From: UBA2033 sp035345875
GTDB taxonomy: Bacteria; Spirochaetota; Leptospiria; Leptospirales; Leptospiraceae
Reading direction: 5' to 3'
Assembly (NCBI GenBank): GCA_035345875.1
Contig: DAORDH010000019.1
Coordinates: 1 to 64,000 of the forward strand
DNA: 64,000 bases
Numbering within the stretch: position 1 is the stretch's first letter; the number at the start of each line of letters is the position of its first letter. This document shows positions 44,669 through 54,000 of this stretch, piece by piece. The notes below the pieces were generated by a model. That model was given only the letters and a program-made list of their open reading frames with translations, was not told the DNA's origin and did not search any database. The position numbers and the translations under genes were made by a program.

Positions 44669-46930
44669 TTGGCTTTTATAAAAAATATTTTTCAAAATAC
44701 TGGTATTGCATTTAAATATTCCTTATCCCTGTATTTAATTTGCTTAATTTTCAATACATCCTTTAGAGTGATGGGATTTGATTTGAGCAGTGAGATCAAC
44801 TCTATCCTGAATGGTGACTTTTTTGTATTAATATTACTTATAAACGCAAAGATTCTGCTTATCTATTATATTTTTTTTTCAGTCATTCAAATCAGTTTAG
44901 ACTTTCTAATCAATGAACTCTCAAAAGGAAAAGATTCTTGGATTCAAAAAAGAAAGAGAAGTCTTATCTATTTAGTTTTTATTCTATTTACATTATCCCT
45001 ATTCTTTCATTCAATCATACATTACCCTCAGGTGTATGGAGAATTCTTTTATATAAGACATACTTACTTACAGCCATTACTCTATTTTCTAACGGATTAT
45101 GTAAATCCGAAAGTATTTGAGTTTTTCTTTTTAGGGTTTATAGCAATTTATCTTTCCTTCCTATTCGTAGGATTTATTTATAAAAGCGATATACGGTATC
45201 TATTCTATTTATCATTTTTTCTTTTAATTATTTTTTTTCATGTGATTAGTTTTGTTTACGGGATCATACCTATATTTCTCTCATTTCAAATCATCCGACA
45301 AATAAAAACTAATGTAAATCGCTTCCTATTACTTCCGACGTTATTTTTAATAACTTTGATCATTGGATCTTATTACTATTTTACTTTTCTATTTCATATT
45401 CCCAAAGAGAGTTCTAAAGATTTTAATCTTTTAATAGTATCAGCAGATAGCTTACGTGCAGACAGAATTGGAGCAAAAGTCAATGGGATTAGCATTACAC
45501 CAAATATAGACAAATTCAAAGAAGAAGCTTTCACTTTTGAAGATCACCATGTAACTATACCAAGAACATTTCCAAGTTGGGCAGACTTACTCTCTGGAGA
45601 ATATAGCATGTCTCACAAGATTCGAGATATGTTTCCAGCACCTGAGGAAAAGAAAAACCTAGGAAGTCCAGAGTTCCCGACTATCGGTCATTATTTACAA
45701 AAAAAGAAATATAAGACTGCAGTGTTTTCAAATTTCGCAGGTGATATTTTTACAAGAGCCGATTTTGGATTTCAGGAAGTTCATACTCCCAATTTTAATG
45801 CAAAAATTTTAGTGATTCAAAAAAATTTAGAATTTCAAGTGTTTTTACTTCCCATTCTAACTGGATCCTTTTTAAGAGGTGGAAATTATTTTGAAGAAAT
45901 AAATGGCTTTTCAAATTTGGGGGATGGAGATAGAATCCTTCCCGATATTTATTCTTTTATTAGAAGAGAGAAATCAAATCCATTTTTTTTAAATGTATTT
46001 TTTTCCGTTACTCATTTTCCTTATTCTCCTCCATATCCAGATTATAAAAAATTTACAGATCCCAAATACTATGGTAAATATAAATATTTCAAATTTGTAG
46101 ATCCTACATCAGACTCTAAACCAGATGAAAAGGATATTGAACAAATCAAAGCAATCTTTGATGCGTCTGTTTATTCTTTTGATGAAAGTTTTGGAAAGCT
46201 AATAAAATATTTAAAGAAGCACTCTTTATATGAAAAAACGTTAATTGTTATAACTGGCGACCATGGGGAATCTTTATATGAAGACATTCATGGTCATGGA
46301 CATGGAGAACATTTACGTGGACCTTATATAACTCAGGTGCCTCTAATTATTAAATTTCCTCACACTTTTTATAAAGAAAGAGGAACTCATATATTTAAAG
46401 GAATTTCCAGTTCTATCGATTTAGTTCCAACACTCATTGATTTTTTTCAAATCGATGCCAACAAAAACTTTCCAGGACAATCGCTTATACCGATTTTAGG
46501 AAAAGAAAATTGGGATGAAGAAAGATTTGTATATTCTGAAACGGGTATTTGGTTTTCTGATATAGGAGATCATTTTTTTCAATCACAAAGAATTATGTAT
46601 CCAAGTATTTTAAAGATGCATAGAATTGTTCCAGAAGAGGAACATCAGATTATGATTACTGATCCTTATTTTAGAGAGACTATCGCATTTGCGAAACATA
46701 GGGCTTTAATTACTAGCAAGTATAAATTCATTTATATTCCTACAAGAGATGGAGTAATCTATGAATTATTTGATAGAGTCAATGATCCACTCAATCAAAA
46801 TAATATAGCAGATATGAATCCTTATATTGTTGAACAAATGAAAAGAAATCTATACAAACTAGCAGAGGAGAAAGAAGGGGCAAATATAATTGGAGATTAT
46901 ATTTTACCCCCGCCTATAAACAAGGATTAA
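44669..46930 (+). CDS. Membrane sulfatase/phosphoethanolamine-transferase-type protein
   Basis: A 753-residue inner-membrane protein with five to six N-terminal helices (up to about residue 245) and a large periplasmic alkaline-phosphatase-superfamily domain. TTG 44669 is supported by GGAG 9 bases upstream. Metal-site features are LLIVSADSLRADRIG, the candidate Thr nucleophile in VTIPRTFPSWADLLSG, and ITGDHGESLYEDIHGHGHGEH. No Cys lies in the usual sulfatase C-x-P-x-R position, so a phosphoglycerol or phosphoethanolamine transferase acting on lipids or glycans is at least as likely as a sulfatase. It is co-transcribed with the PBP1A gene. Confidence 0.8.
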   Translation: MAFIKNIFQNTGIAFKYSLSLYLICLIFNTSFRVMGFDLSSEINSILNGDFFVLILLINAKILLIYYIFFSVIQISLDFLINELSKGKDSWIQKRKRSLIYLVFILFTLSLFFHSIIHYPQVYGEFFYIRHTYLQPLLYFLTDYVNPKVFEFFFLGFIAIYLSFLFVGFIYKSDIRYLFYLSFFLLIIFFHVISFVYGIIPIFLSFQIIRQIKTNVNRFLLLPTLFLITLIIGSYYYFTFLFHIPKESSKDFNLLIVSADSLRADRIGAKVNGISITPNIDKFKEEAFTFEDHHVTIPRTFPSWADLLSGEYSMSHKIRDMFPAPEEKKNLGSPEFPTIGHYLQKKKYKTAVFSNFAGDIFTRADFGFQEVHTPNFNAKILVIQKNLEFQVFLLPILTGSFLRGGNYFEEINGFSNLGDGDRILPDIYSFIRREKSNPFFLNVFFSVTHFPYSPPYPDYKKFTDPKYYGKYKYFKFVDPTSDSKPDEKDIEQIKAIFDASVYSFDESFGKLIKYLKKHSLYEKTLIVITGDHGESLYEDIHGHGHGEHLRGPYITQVPLIIKFPHTFYKERGTHIFKGISSSIDLVPTLIDFFQIDANKNFPGQSLIPILGKENWDEERFVYSETGIWFSDIGDHFFQSQRIMYPSILKMHRIVPEEEHQIMITDPYFRETIAFAKHRALITSKYKFIYIPTRDGVIYELFDRVNDPLNQNNIADMNPYIVEQMKRNLYKLAEEKEGANIIGDYILPPPINKD

Positions 46931-47137
46931 TTATCTCCGAGATTCTTCTTTATCCTCTTTCGTCATTGCTCTATTGTCTTTTCTTTCTTTCTGCTCTTCA
47001 TTTCCTTCTTTCTTCGGTTCCATTTTTTTAGCCTTTTCTTTTTTAGGCTCTTGCTTTGGTGCTTGCTTCTGAGCAATCAATTGTATTGAGAATGTAAGAA
47101 TTAAAATGGTTAAAATAAAATAAAATGTTCTTATCAC
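46931..47137 (-). CDS. Small secreted Lys/Glu-rich protein
   Basis: A 68-residue protein. GTG 47137 is chosen because AAGGAG lies 6 bases before it; the ATG at 47158 sits upstream of that ribosome binding site. A signal peptide (IRTFYFILTILILTFSIQLIA/QK) is followed by a highly charged repeat-like tail (PKQEPKKEKAKKMEPKKEG). Such tails usually stay disordered. Function unknown. It faces the sulfatase gene, with no gap between the two stops. Confidence 0.65.
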   Translation of the reverse strand: MIRTFYFILTILILTFSIQLIAQKQAPKQEPKKEKAKKMEPKKEGNEEQKERKDNRAMTKEDKEESRR

Positions 47138-47568
47138 TATTTTCTCCTTATAGATCATAAAATACTATTCTTTCAAATTACAAAACAAATATAACTTTGT
47201 CAAGCCCACGTTCAAGTTTACTATTAACATTTAAAAGTATAGAGATTCAATGAAGAAATCCTAAACCACTAATCTTTGCAACCTATCAATGTAATAACTA
47301 TTTCACTGGTTTTTTATTTCATGAGTTCATTAGCATTTCCTAATATTTCCAAAATCATCATTCAGAATTAAATCACCTTAAATTAAATTGTAACCTTTGA
47401 AAAAATAATATTAGATCAAAAAATTAAAAATTAGAATCTCGTTAAGATCTGTTCTATGTCTCCTCATCAGATTTATGATTTGAAAAAAAACTGAATACAA
47501 AATAAAAAAAATTCTTGCTAAAAAAAAGAATCTCTTTAGCATTTAGTCCCTAAATTTGAGGAGACTAT
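47138..47568. other. Intergenic region with one copy of the dispersed repeat
   Basis: 431 bp of AT-rich DNA between two divergent small secreted-protein genes. It has the third copy of the dispersed intergenic element (47306-47373) and a short GCTAAA/TTTAGC hairpin at about 47517-47540 just before the next gene. No larger gene is seen. Confidence 0.5.
47306..47373. repeat. Dispersed intergenic repeat, copy 3
   Basis: Contains GAGTTCATTAGCATTTCCTA followed by ATATTTCCAAAATCATCATTCA. It aligns with copy 2 over AGTT-ATTAGCATT-CTAATATT-CCAAAAT with an extra 8 bases near the start. Confidence 0.55.
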
Positions 47569-47724
47569 ATGCTTTATTTTGCAAACTTAACATCTATCAT
47601 TTTATTTGTATTTGGAATATCATTCGTAGTTGCAGAACCATGGACTAAGTCGGAAAGAAAAATTGTTAAATTTGAAGGTAAGTCCAATTCAAAGATAACG
47701 CTTAACGATCATTATTCTAAATAA
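47569..47724 (+). CDS. Small secreted protein, 51 residues
   Basis: A short gene that is easily missed. ATG 47569 has GAGGAG at 47558-47563, an ideal ribosome binding site. The product starts with a signal peptide (MLYFANLTSIILFVFGISFVVA/EP) and ends after 29 polar residues (WTKSERKIVKFEGKSNSKIT). The stop (47722-47724) lies 10 bases inside the end of the convergent diguanylate cyclase gene. No family recognised. Confidence 0.6.
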   Translation: MLYFANLTSIILFVFGISFVVAEPWTKSERKIVKFEGKSNSKITLNDHYSK

Positions 47725-48737
47725 GATATGACATCATCCTTTCCATTGCTCTTGACTTTATACAAAGCAATATCTGCTGCTTTATAAAGATCTTCTGGAT
47801 TATCTCCATGATCAGGAAATTCAGATACTCCTCCACTGATTGTAACTGGTATTTGTAATTTTTTTACGGATGCCAGTTTCAAACTTTCTGAAAAACGTTT
47901 ACAAGCAACAAGTGCCGATCGAGTGTCTATCTCAGGCAAAATCACAGCAAACTCCTCGCCACCGCAACGACATAATATGTCTTCCTGCCTAAAAGACTCT
48001 TTTAGAATAAAACCTATTAAACGTAAAACGTCATCTCCCATAGTATGACCATATTTATCATTAAATATCTTAAAATCATCAACATCGAAAACAAATAAAC
48101 AAATAGATCGATTGTATCTCTTTGCTCTTTTAAGTTCCCTTTTAAAAGCAAGGTTAAAATATCTTCTATTGTATAAAGTAGTAAGTTCATCCACTACTGA
48201 ATTTTTTACAACGGAATCAAATAAATTTAATTCAATAATTTTGGGATTGCGGATGACACGGTTATTTTCCAAAATATGATCCAAAAGGGCTACTCTAAAA
48301 CTAACGCTTCTTCCAAGTTTTGAACACATATCAGAACGATGAACATAGATTTCTTGCCATAATTTAGCTGCATCCTCTTCTGCTAGCTCCAAGTTAGCTA
48401 TGACATAAAACAAATCGGCAAAAAAACCAGCATTTGATTTTTTACTTAGAGCCTCTAATTTATGAAGTATAAGCTCTTCATTGGTTACGTCCTCATCTAA
48501 GATTCGCATAATTTCTTCTGTGATCTTTGTTTCCCTACTCCGCAGCTCTTCTAAATTGGCAGTGGCGTTTATTAATTCTTCTCTAGCAAGGTCTCGCACT
48601 TTTTCCTGAGCAGAGATAATCTTGTATGCTTCTAACAATTCATCATTGCCGAAATCAGTCACTTTTTCATAAGCATCTATTATTTTGCGAAGGTAGTGAA
48701 TTTCTTTTTCTTTATCTTCTGAATTAGGGGCTTCCAT
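47712..48737 (-). CDS. Diguanylate cyclase (GGDEF)
   Basis: A 341-residue cytoplasmic enzyme predicted to make cyclic di-GMP. The C-terminal domain is complete: VDELTTLYNRRYFNLAF, FDVDDFKIFNDKYGHTMGDD (metal site), active loop GGEEF at 259-263, and an RxxD inhibitory site (RQED, 250-253) five residues before it. The N-terminal 170 residues form helices with coiled-coil character (NEELILHKLEALSKKS) and no named sensor domain; this could be a novel input module. There is no EAL domain. Confidence 0.92.
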   Translation of the reverse strand: MEAPNSEDKEKEIHYLRKIIDAYEKVTDFGNDELLEAYKIISAQEKVRDLAREELINATANLEELRSRETKITEEIMRILDEDVTNEELILHKLEALSKKSNAGFFADLFYVIANLELAEEDAAKLWQEIYVHRSDMCSKLGRSVSFRVALLDHILENNRVIRNPKIIELNLFDSVVKNSVVDELTTLYNRRYFNLAFKRELKRAKRYNRSICLFVFDVDDFKIFNDKYGHTMGDDVLRLIGFILKESFRQEDILCRCGGEEFAVILPEIDTRSALVACKRFSESLKLASVKKLQIPVTISGGVSEFPDHGDNPEDLYKAADIALYKVKSNGKDDVISYLE

Positions 48738-48864
48738 TGATTAACCGCAGAAACATTTTATTTACTCTGGAGCATTAGAGCAGATAAATTTAATTAAGCA
48801 ACGAGAAAAAGAATTTTTAAAGGAAGAGAAGGAAGATTTATTTTAAGTAATTTAAAATAGAGAT

Positions 48865-48895
48865 AGGGATTGTATAAAATTTTTACACAACCCCT
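48865..48895 (-). terminator. Possible terminator after fabG
   Basis: An imperfect inverted repeat lies 15 bp past the fabG stop: on the minus strand AGGGGTTGTGTAAAA pairs with TTTTATACAATCCCT with two bulges. There is no long T-run, so it is only moderately convincing. Confidence 0.4.
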
Positions 48896-48909
48896 AGCCT
48901 AGTAAGGAA

Positions 48910-49668
48910 TTATTCTCCTGAACCTGCTTTAAATCCACCACCGTGAACTTCTAACACAACTCCAGTGATATAAGATGCTGCATCGGATGCAAGAAATGCT
49001 GCTGCACCAGCGATATCATCTGGTTTTCCTGTTCTACCTAAATAGATCGCTTTCTTCATTCCTTCTCTGATTGCATCTGGAATTGCTGCGGTCATATCAG
49101 TTTCAATAAAGCCCGGAGCAATTGCATTGACACGAATTCCTCTAGAGGAAAGCTCTTTCGCACACGCCTTTGTAAAACCGATTACACCTGCTTTAGACGC
49201 TGCATAATTTGTTTGACCAGCGTTTCCATCGATTCCTACTACAGATGTTAAATTGACAATGCTTCCACTTTTTTGTTTCATCATTGTTTTGATAACAGCT
49301 TGAGTAGCATTATAAGTTCCAGTTAGGTTTACTGCGATCACCGCATCCCACTGTTCCTTTTTCATTCTCATTAAAAGAGTATCTTTTGTAATACCCGCAT
49401 TGTTTACTAAAACATCAACAGACCCAAATTCCTTAACAGCTGCGTCCACCATAGCTGCACAATCTTCTTCTTTGGTTACGTTACATGTTACAGCAATGGC
49501 TTTATAACCAAGACCCTTCATTTCTTCTGCTGTTGCCTTTGTTGCTTCCTCGTTCATATCCACTATTACTAAATTAGCACCAAGTCCGCCAAACTTCATT
49601 GCAATTGCTTTACCAATTCCACGAGCAGAACCAGTAATAATCGCTGTTTTATTTTTAAAATCAATCAT
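48910..49668 (-). CDS. fabG: 3-oxoacyl-[acyl-carrier-protein] reductase
   Basis: Reduces 3-oxoacyl-ACP with NADPH in fatty-acid elongation. It has 252 residues. Short-chain dehydrogenase features: TGSARGIGKAIA (cofactor), LVNNAGITKDTLL, catalytic Ser in IVNLTSVVG and YAASKAG, and GFIETDMTAAIPD. It is the last gene of rpmF-plsX-fabG, 17 bp after plsX. No acpP follows it here (a gap leads to the diguanylate cyclase gene). Confidence 0.95.
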   Translation of the reverse strand: MIDFKNKTAIITGSARGIGKAIAMKFGGLGANLVIVDMNEEATKATAEEMKGLGYKAIAVTCNVTKEEDCAAMVDAAVKEFGSVDVLVNNAGITKDTLLMRMKKEQWDAVIAVNLTGTYNATQAVIKTMMKQKSGSIVNLTSVVGIDGNAGQTNYAASKAGVIGFTKACAKELSSRGIRVNAIAPGFIETDMTAAIPDAIREGMKKAIYLGRTGKPDDIAGAAAFLASDAASYITGVVLEVHGGGFKAGSGE

Positions 49669-49685
49669 CTTAATCTCCTAAAATT

Positions 49686-50690
49686 TTATATTCCATATTT
49701 AATTAAATTTTCCGCAATTCTTATATTCACTTCTGTCTTAGCACATTCAATCACAACACGAATGGCATTTTTTACTGCTAATGCAGAAGAGGAACCATGC
49801 CCAATTATACAAGTTCCATTTACACCTAATAAAATGGCTCCACCGTATTCTGCATAGTCCATTCTTTTTTTCATAGCTTTCAGTGTTGGTTTTAGTAAAA
49901 GGGCTCCTGTTTTTGCTATGCTAGAATCAGCAATATTATTTTTTAATATATTGAATATTGATTTAGACAGCCCTTCAGTTGCCTTTAAAACAATATTGCC
50001 TACAAAGCCATCACAGACAACTACATCTACTTCACGCCCTGACCCATAAAGGTCCCGACCTTCAATGTTTCCTATGAATTTAACAGGCATTTTCTTTAAA
50101 AGATCAAATGTTTTAAGGGATAGTGTATTTCCTTTCTTGTCTTCCTCACCATTTGATAGGATTCCGATTTTAGGCTGGGCTACACCAAATATTTCCCGAG
50201 CATAGATTTCACCCATCACAGCAAATTGAGCCAAATACTCTGGCTTACAATCCACATTGGCTCCTCCATCTAATAGCAATAGAGGTCTACCTTCTTCCTG
50301 AGGCAAAGGAACCGCTATAGGCGGTCGATGAACCCCAGTTATCCGCCCAAGATACAATAAAGAAGCTGCCATTGATGCTCCTGTATTCCCTGGAGAAAAC
50401 ATACCGACACATTCCCTGTCGGCTACTAATTTAACAGATTGAACAATAGAAGAGTCAGGCATTGACCTGACTGCTGTAGAAGGAGAATCATTCATGCCAA
50501 TCACTTCTGTAGCATGAACTATTCTTATTTTGGATGTATCGTATTCGTATTTGAGGAGCTCTTCGCTTAGAATCTCCTCGTTGCCAACTAAAACCACCGA
50601 ATAACCATATTGGTTAACGGCATCTACGGAGCCCTCAACTAAACCGGCGGGTCCGAAATCGCCGCTCATTGCGTCTACGGCGACCCACAT
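49686..50690 (-). CDS. plsX: Phosphate acyltransferase PlsX
   Basis: Makes acyl-phosphate from acyl-ACP, the first committed step toward phospholipid by the PlsX/PlsY route. It has 334 residues. MWVAVDAMSGDFGPAGLVEG is the family N terminus, and MFSPGNTGASMAASLLYLGR, GILSNGEEDKKGN and VVCDGFVGNIVLKATEG are conserved. It lies 5 bp after rpmF, the usual pairing of ribosomal L32 with lipid genes. Confidence 0.96.
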   Translation of the reverse strand: MWVAVDAMSGDFGPAGLVEGSVDAVNQYGYSVVLVGNEEILSEELLKYEYDTSKIRIVHATEVIGMNDSPSTAVRSMPDSSIVQSVKLVADRECVGMFSPGNTGASMAASLLYLGRITGVHRPPIAVPLPQEEGRPLLLLDGGANVDCKPEYLAQFAVMGEIYAREIFGVAQPKIGILSNGEEDKKGNTLSLKTFDLLKKMPVKFIGNIEGRDLYGSGREVDVVVCDGFVGNIVLKATEGLSKSIFNILKNNIADSSIAKTGALLLKPTLKAMKKRMDYAEYGGAILLGVNGTCIIGHGSSSALAVKNAIRVVIECAKTEVNIRIAENLIKYGI

Positions 50691-50695
50691 AAGAA

Positions 50696-50896
50696 CTATT
50701 CTTCTTGTTTAGATTTTTTGATCTTTGGAGCAACTACAAGTTTGCCATTGTAAAATCCACAAGTAGGACAAACTCTGTGTGAAAGTATAAATGCGCCGCA
50801 ATTCGAGCAAGGAACAAGGTTTGGCTTCCCGATTGCATGATGCGCTCTATGTGATCTTACTTTCGATTTTGATTTACGTTTCTTGGGAACTGCCAT
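50696..50896 (-). CDS. rpmF: 50S ribosomal protein L32
   Basis: A 66-residue basic ribosomal protein beginning MAVPKKRKSKSKVRSHRAHH, as normal for L32. It keeps the zinc-ribbon cysteines in CSNCGAFILSHRVCPTCG, i.e. the zinc-binding C+ form. Leads the operon with plsX and fabG. Confidence 0.97.
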   Translation of the reverse strand: MAVPKKRKSKSKVRSHRAHHAIGKPNLVPCSNCGAFILSHRVCPTCGFYNGKLVVAPKIKKSKQEE

Positions 50897-51004
50897 TTTT
50901 TTCCTCTAAAATATATATTAATGTACTAAGATTTACCATTTTTTTTGAATTTAGAAATTTAACAAGAATAAATATTCTTTAGCCCTATGAAGAGATTTTA
51001 CTCT

Positions 51005-54000
51005 TCATAGTTTTGCTTTCTTGGTATTTTGAAGCTCTTTGACTGTATCGATTGTAGGAGATAACCAATCATCTAGAAGTGGCAATGCTCCTCCCGGCTT
51101 TGCTTTGAATACCATATCTTTATTATAGTTTGCAATTTCAGTCGTTAGACCAATTTTTCTGGCAATCTCAATCGCTTTCCAATAATGCTTGAGTGCCTGA
51201 GCAGAATTTCCTTTTCTTTCATACACTGCCCCAATGTTATTATAAACAGCTATTAAAATGTTGTATATCTCTTGATGCGCACTTTCATCGGGAGTAGGTC
51301 TTGCGATAAGAGATTCTTTCTCTTCAAAATCTTCTTTTAGTTTAATATAATTCCCTAGACTTGCATTTAGCTGATCTAAATTATAGAATGCATTTGCACG
51401 ACCAATCATTACATTACTATTTCTATAAGTATCCTCTTCACTTAGATTGGACCATTCATTGAGAGCTGCTTCATAATCAGATCGCATGTATTCAATCCAA
51501 CCTTTATAATAGTATAATTCTCTTTTGAGTTTAGAATCCTTCAGGTTTAGTTTTAATGCTATATCAAACTTTTGCATAGCATTGTTCAGATTTCTTCTTC
51601 TGTTGCTTTCTTCTTCTGAGAGTTGGGATAAACTTTTATCTGGATATACTTTTCTATCCGGAAATTCAGAAATTTTACCATCCTTTGAAATGAGAGAGGA
51701 CTCCATAAAAACAATCTTTCCCTCATCAAAGAAAATTCTACCTGGATCTCCATTTAGTAATGTCTCATCCTCTTCTCTATTTCCATATAAATCTTTATAT
51801 GCCTCATAACGTTTTTTAGCATTTTGTAGAAGATCAATACTCTCTGAATAATTATTGACTCTCATATAATGCTCTGCCATTTCCATGACAGCTAAATAAT
51901 GAGCTGGGTCATAACTTGCCGCGAATTCAAATTGCTTTAAGGCTCTAATGGATTCCCCTTTATTAATTAAGAAGCGACCTCTTTGATAGTAACCCTCAGC
52001 AAATTCATCCCCTTTTACATCCTCTCCATCTTCTCCTTTTTCTGTTTTGAAAAATGCTAGATTCAAGAGATGTTCAACGTTATCTTCCAAATCCATATTT
52101 GTGACTTGGTCTTCTGGATTTATATTGTATTTAATTCTAACTTCAGATGCATCCAAATCGATATAAAAAGATGCAAGCTTTGCAAGAACAAAGAGAGATA
52201 AGTCATCTTCTATATTTAGAGAATTTCTAACCTGTCTATGGTGGTTTAATACAAACTGTGGATTTTGATCCCCTTTCCACATTTCAATGTAATTGCTAAG
52301 AAGGCCACCATGACCAATTGCATTGGAAGGAAATTTTTCCACAATCTTATTGTAATAGAAAACAGACTTCGCAAAATTCTTTTGATTGTAATAAACTTTC
52401 GCGAGACCAGCTGTTGCTTCTACGTTATTCTCATCCTCTCCATCTGTAAAAACTTCTTTGAAGTAGTTTACGGCAAGATTATCATTCTTGTAATTTCTAG
52501 TAGCAGTGATTGCTGGTTTATTAAATAAGTTTGCGATATTAGAATGAAACTTTCCAAGATTAATATAAGTCTGATTGTCGTGGATATTTTTTTCCAAACG
52601 GGCAACAATATAAGCACCTGCTCTACGAATCTTTCTTTCTACTTGTTTTTTGGGTGATCCGGAGACTAAAACCATTAACTCATTGTCTGGAACTTCTTTT
52701 CTACCACCTAGCGGCAATTTATCATTATCCCAAGTGGTCTTTGATGAAAGCTGAATATAAGGAACCTCTAATCTCTTAGTCCAAGATTCAGATTCTCCAT
52801 TTTTCTCAGCTCCAAAATCTGGTTCGACAACTCCGAATAACTTTTCAAATGCTTGATCGTATTCCCCGATTTTGTTATACGCCATCCCGTATTTATTTAG
52901 ATACTCTAAGTTATTTGGTTCAATTTTTTCACCTTTACTAAATGATGTTTTAGCATCTAACAAGGCTTGTGTTCTTTCAGTCTTATCTTTTGCAAGACCT
53001 GCTTTCTTAATATATTCTATACCCTCTTTATAATGTCTTGCAGCTTGAAAAGGGCGTATAACGTATTTGTATGTGCTGATTAATCCAATTACACCCAATA
53101 TACTTGCTGCTGCGATTAAAACGGTCCTCTTGATTAATTCTCTACGACGTAGCTCTCCCTCTTTTGTATAAATTGGCTTAGTGGAGATAACAGGAATTCC
53201 ACGCTCAGAATAAAGTCCAGACTTATCAAATAACTCTACCTCATAGCCAAGCTTCTCTGTCAAATAAGCCGCAATGTCTTCTGGCTTTTGGGATGCTTTA
53301 ATTATCTCAATTAATTCTCTTTGCTCAGCCTTATGTAATTTCTCGTTTGTGATTACATCAATAACTGTTCGCTTTAACTTAGGTGGATACTTTAGAATTT
53401 CTTGCTGGATAACAGCTAACTCTTCATCACTTAAATCTTCTTCAGGCTCTTCTTCTTGAGCGAGACTATCTAGGTCTTCATCTAAACTTTCATAACTACC
53501 GGTTTCTGAACTAGGACCTATCTCATCAATTACATCTAGAGAGCTATTTGTATTTCCACCAACGTCTCCAATTCCTGCACCTAAATCATCAAAAGAAGAC
53601 TCATAATCTTGACCTGAATCTACGGCATCAAAGTCATGACCTATACCGGTTGACGGTTGAATATCTGCAAATGGATCATCTGTTGATTCAAACCCAGATG
53701 AATCATAATCATCCATCGGCATTGGTTCCATCGTCGTACTGCTATCATTCGTATCAAATGTATCAACTGAATTAGTATCTTCAAATCCAGCTAAATCATT
53801 TGAATCACCAAAGCTATCTGAATCTGCTCCTAAATCACCGAATGGATCATCCGCTGCGTTTGGTTCTGAATCAAAATTAGCAAATGGATCATCAGCAGCT
53901 TCCGGTTGAGAAGAGGTAAAATCATTATCGTTAGTATCAGTATTCGTATCTTCATCAAATCCAGCAAATGGATCATCCGAAGTTGGTTGTGTATCATTTT

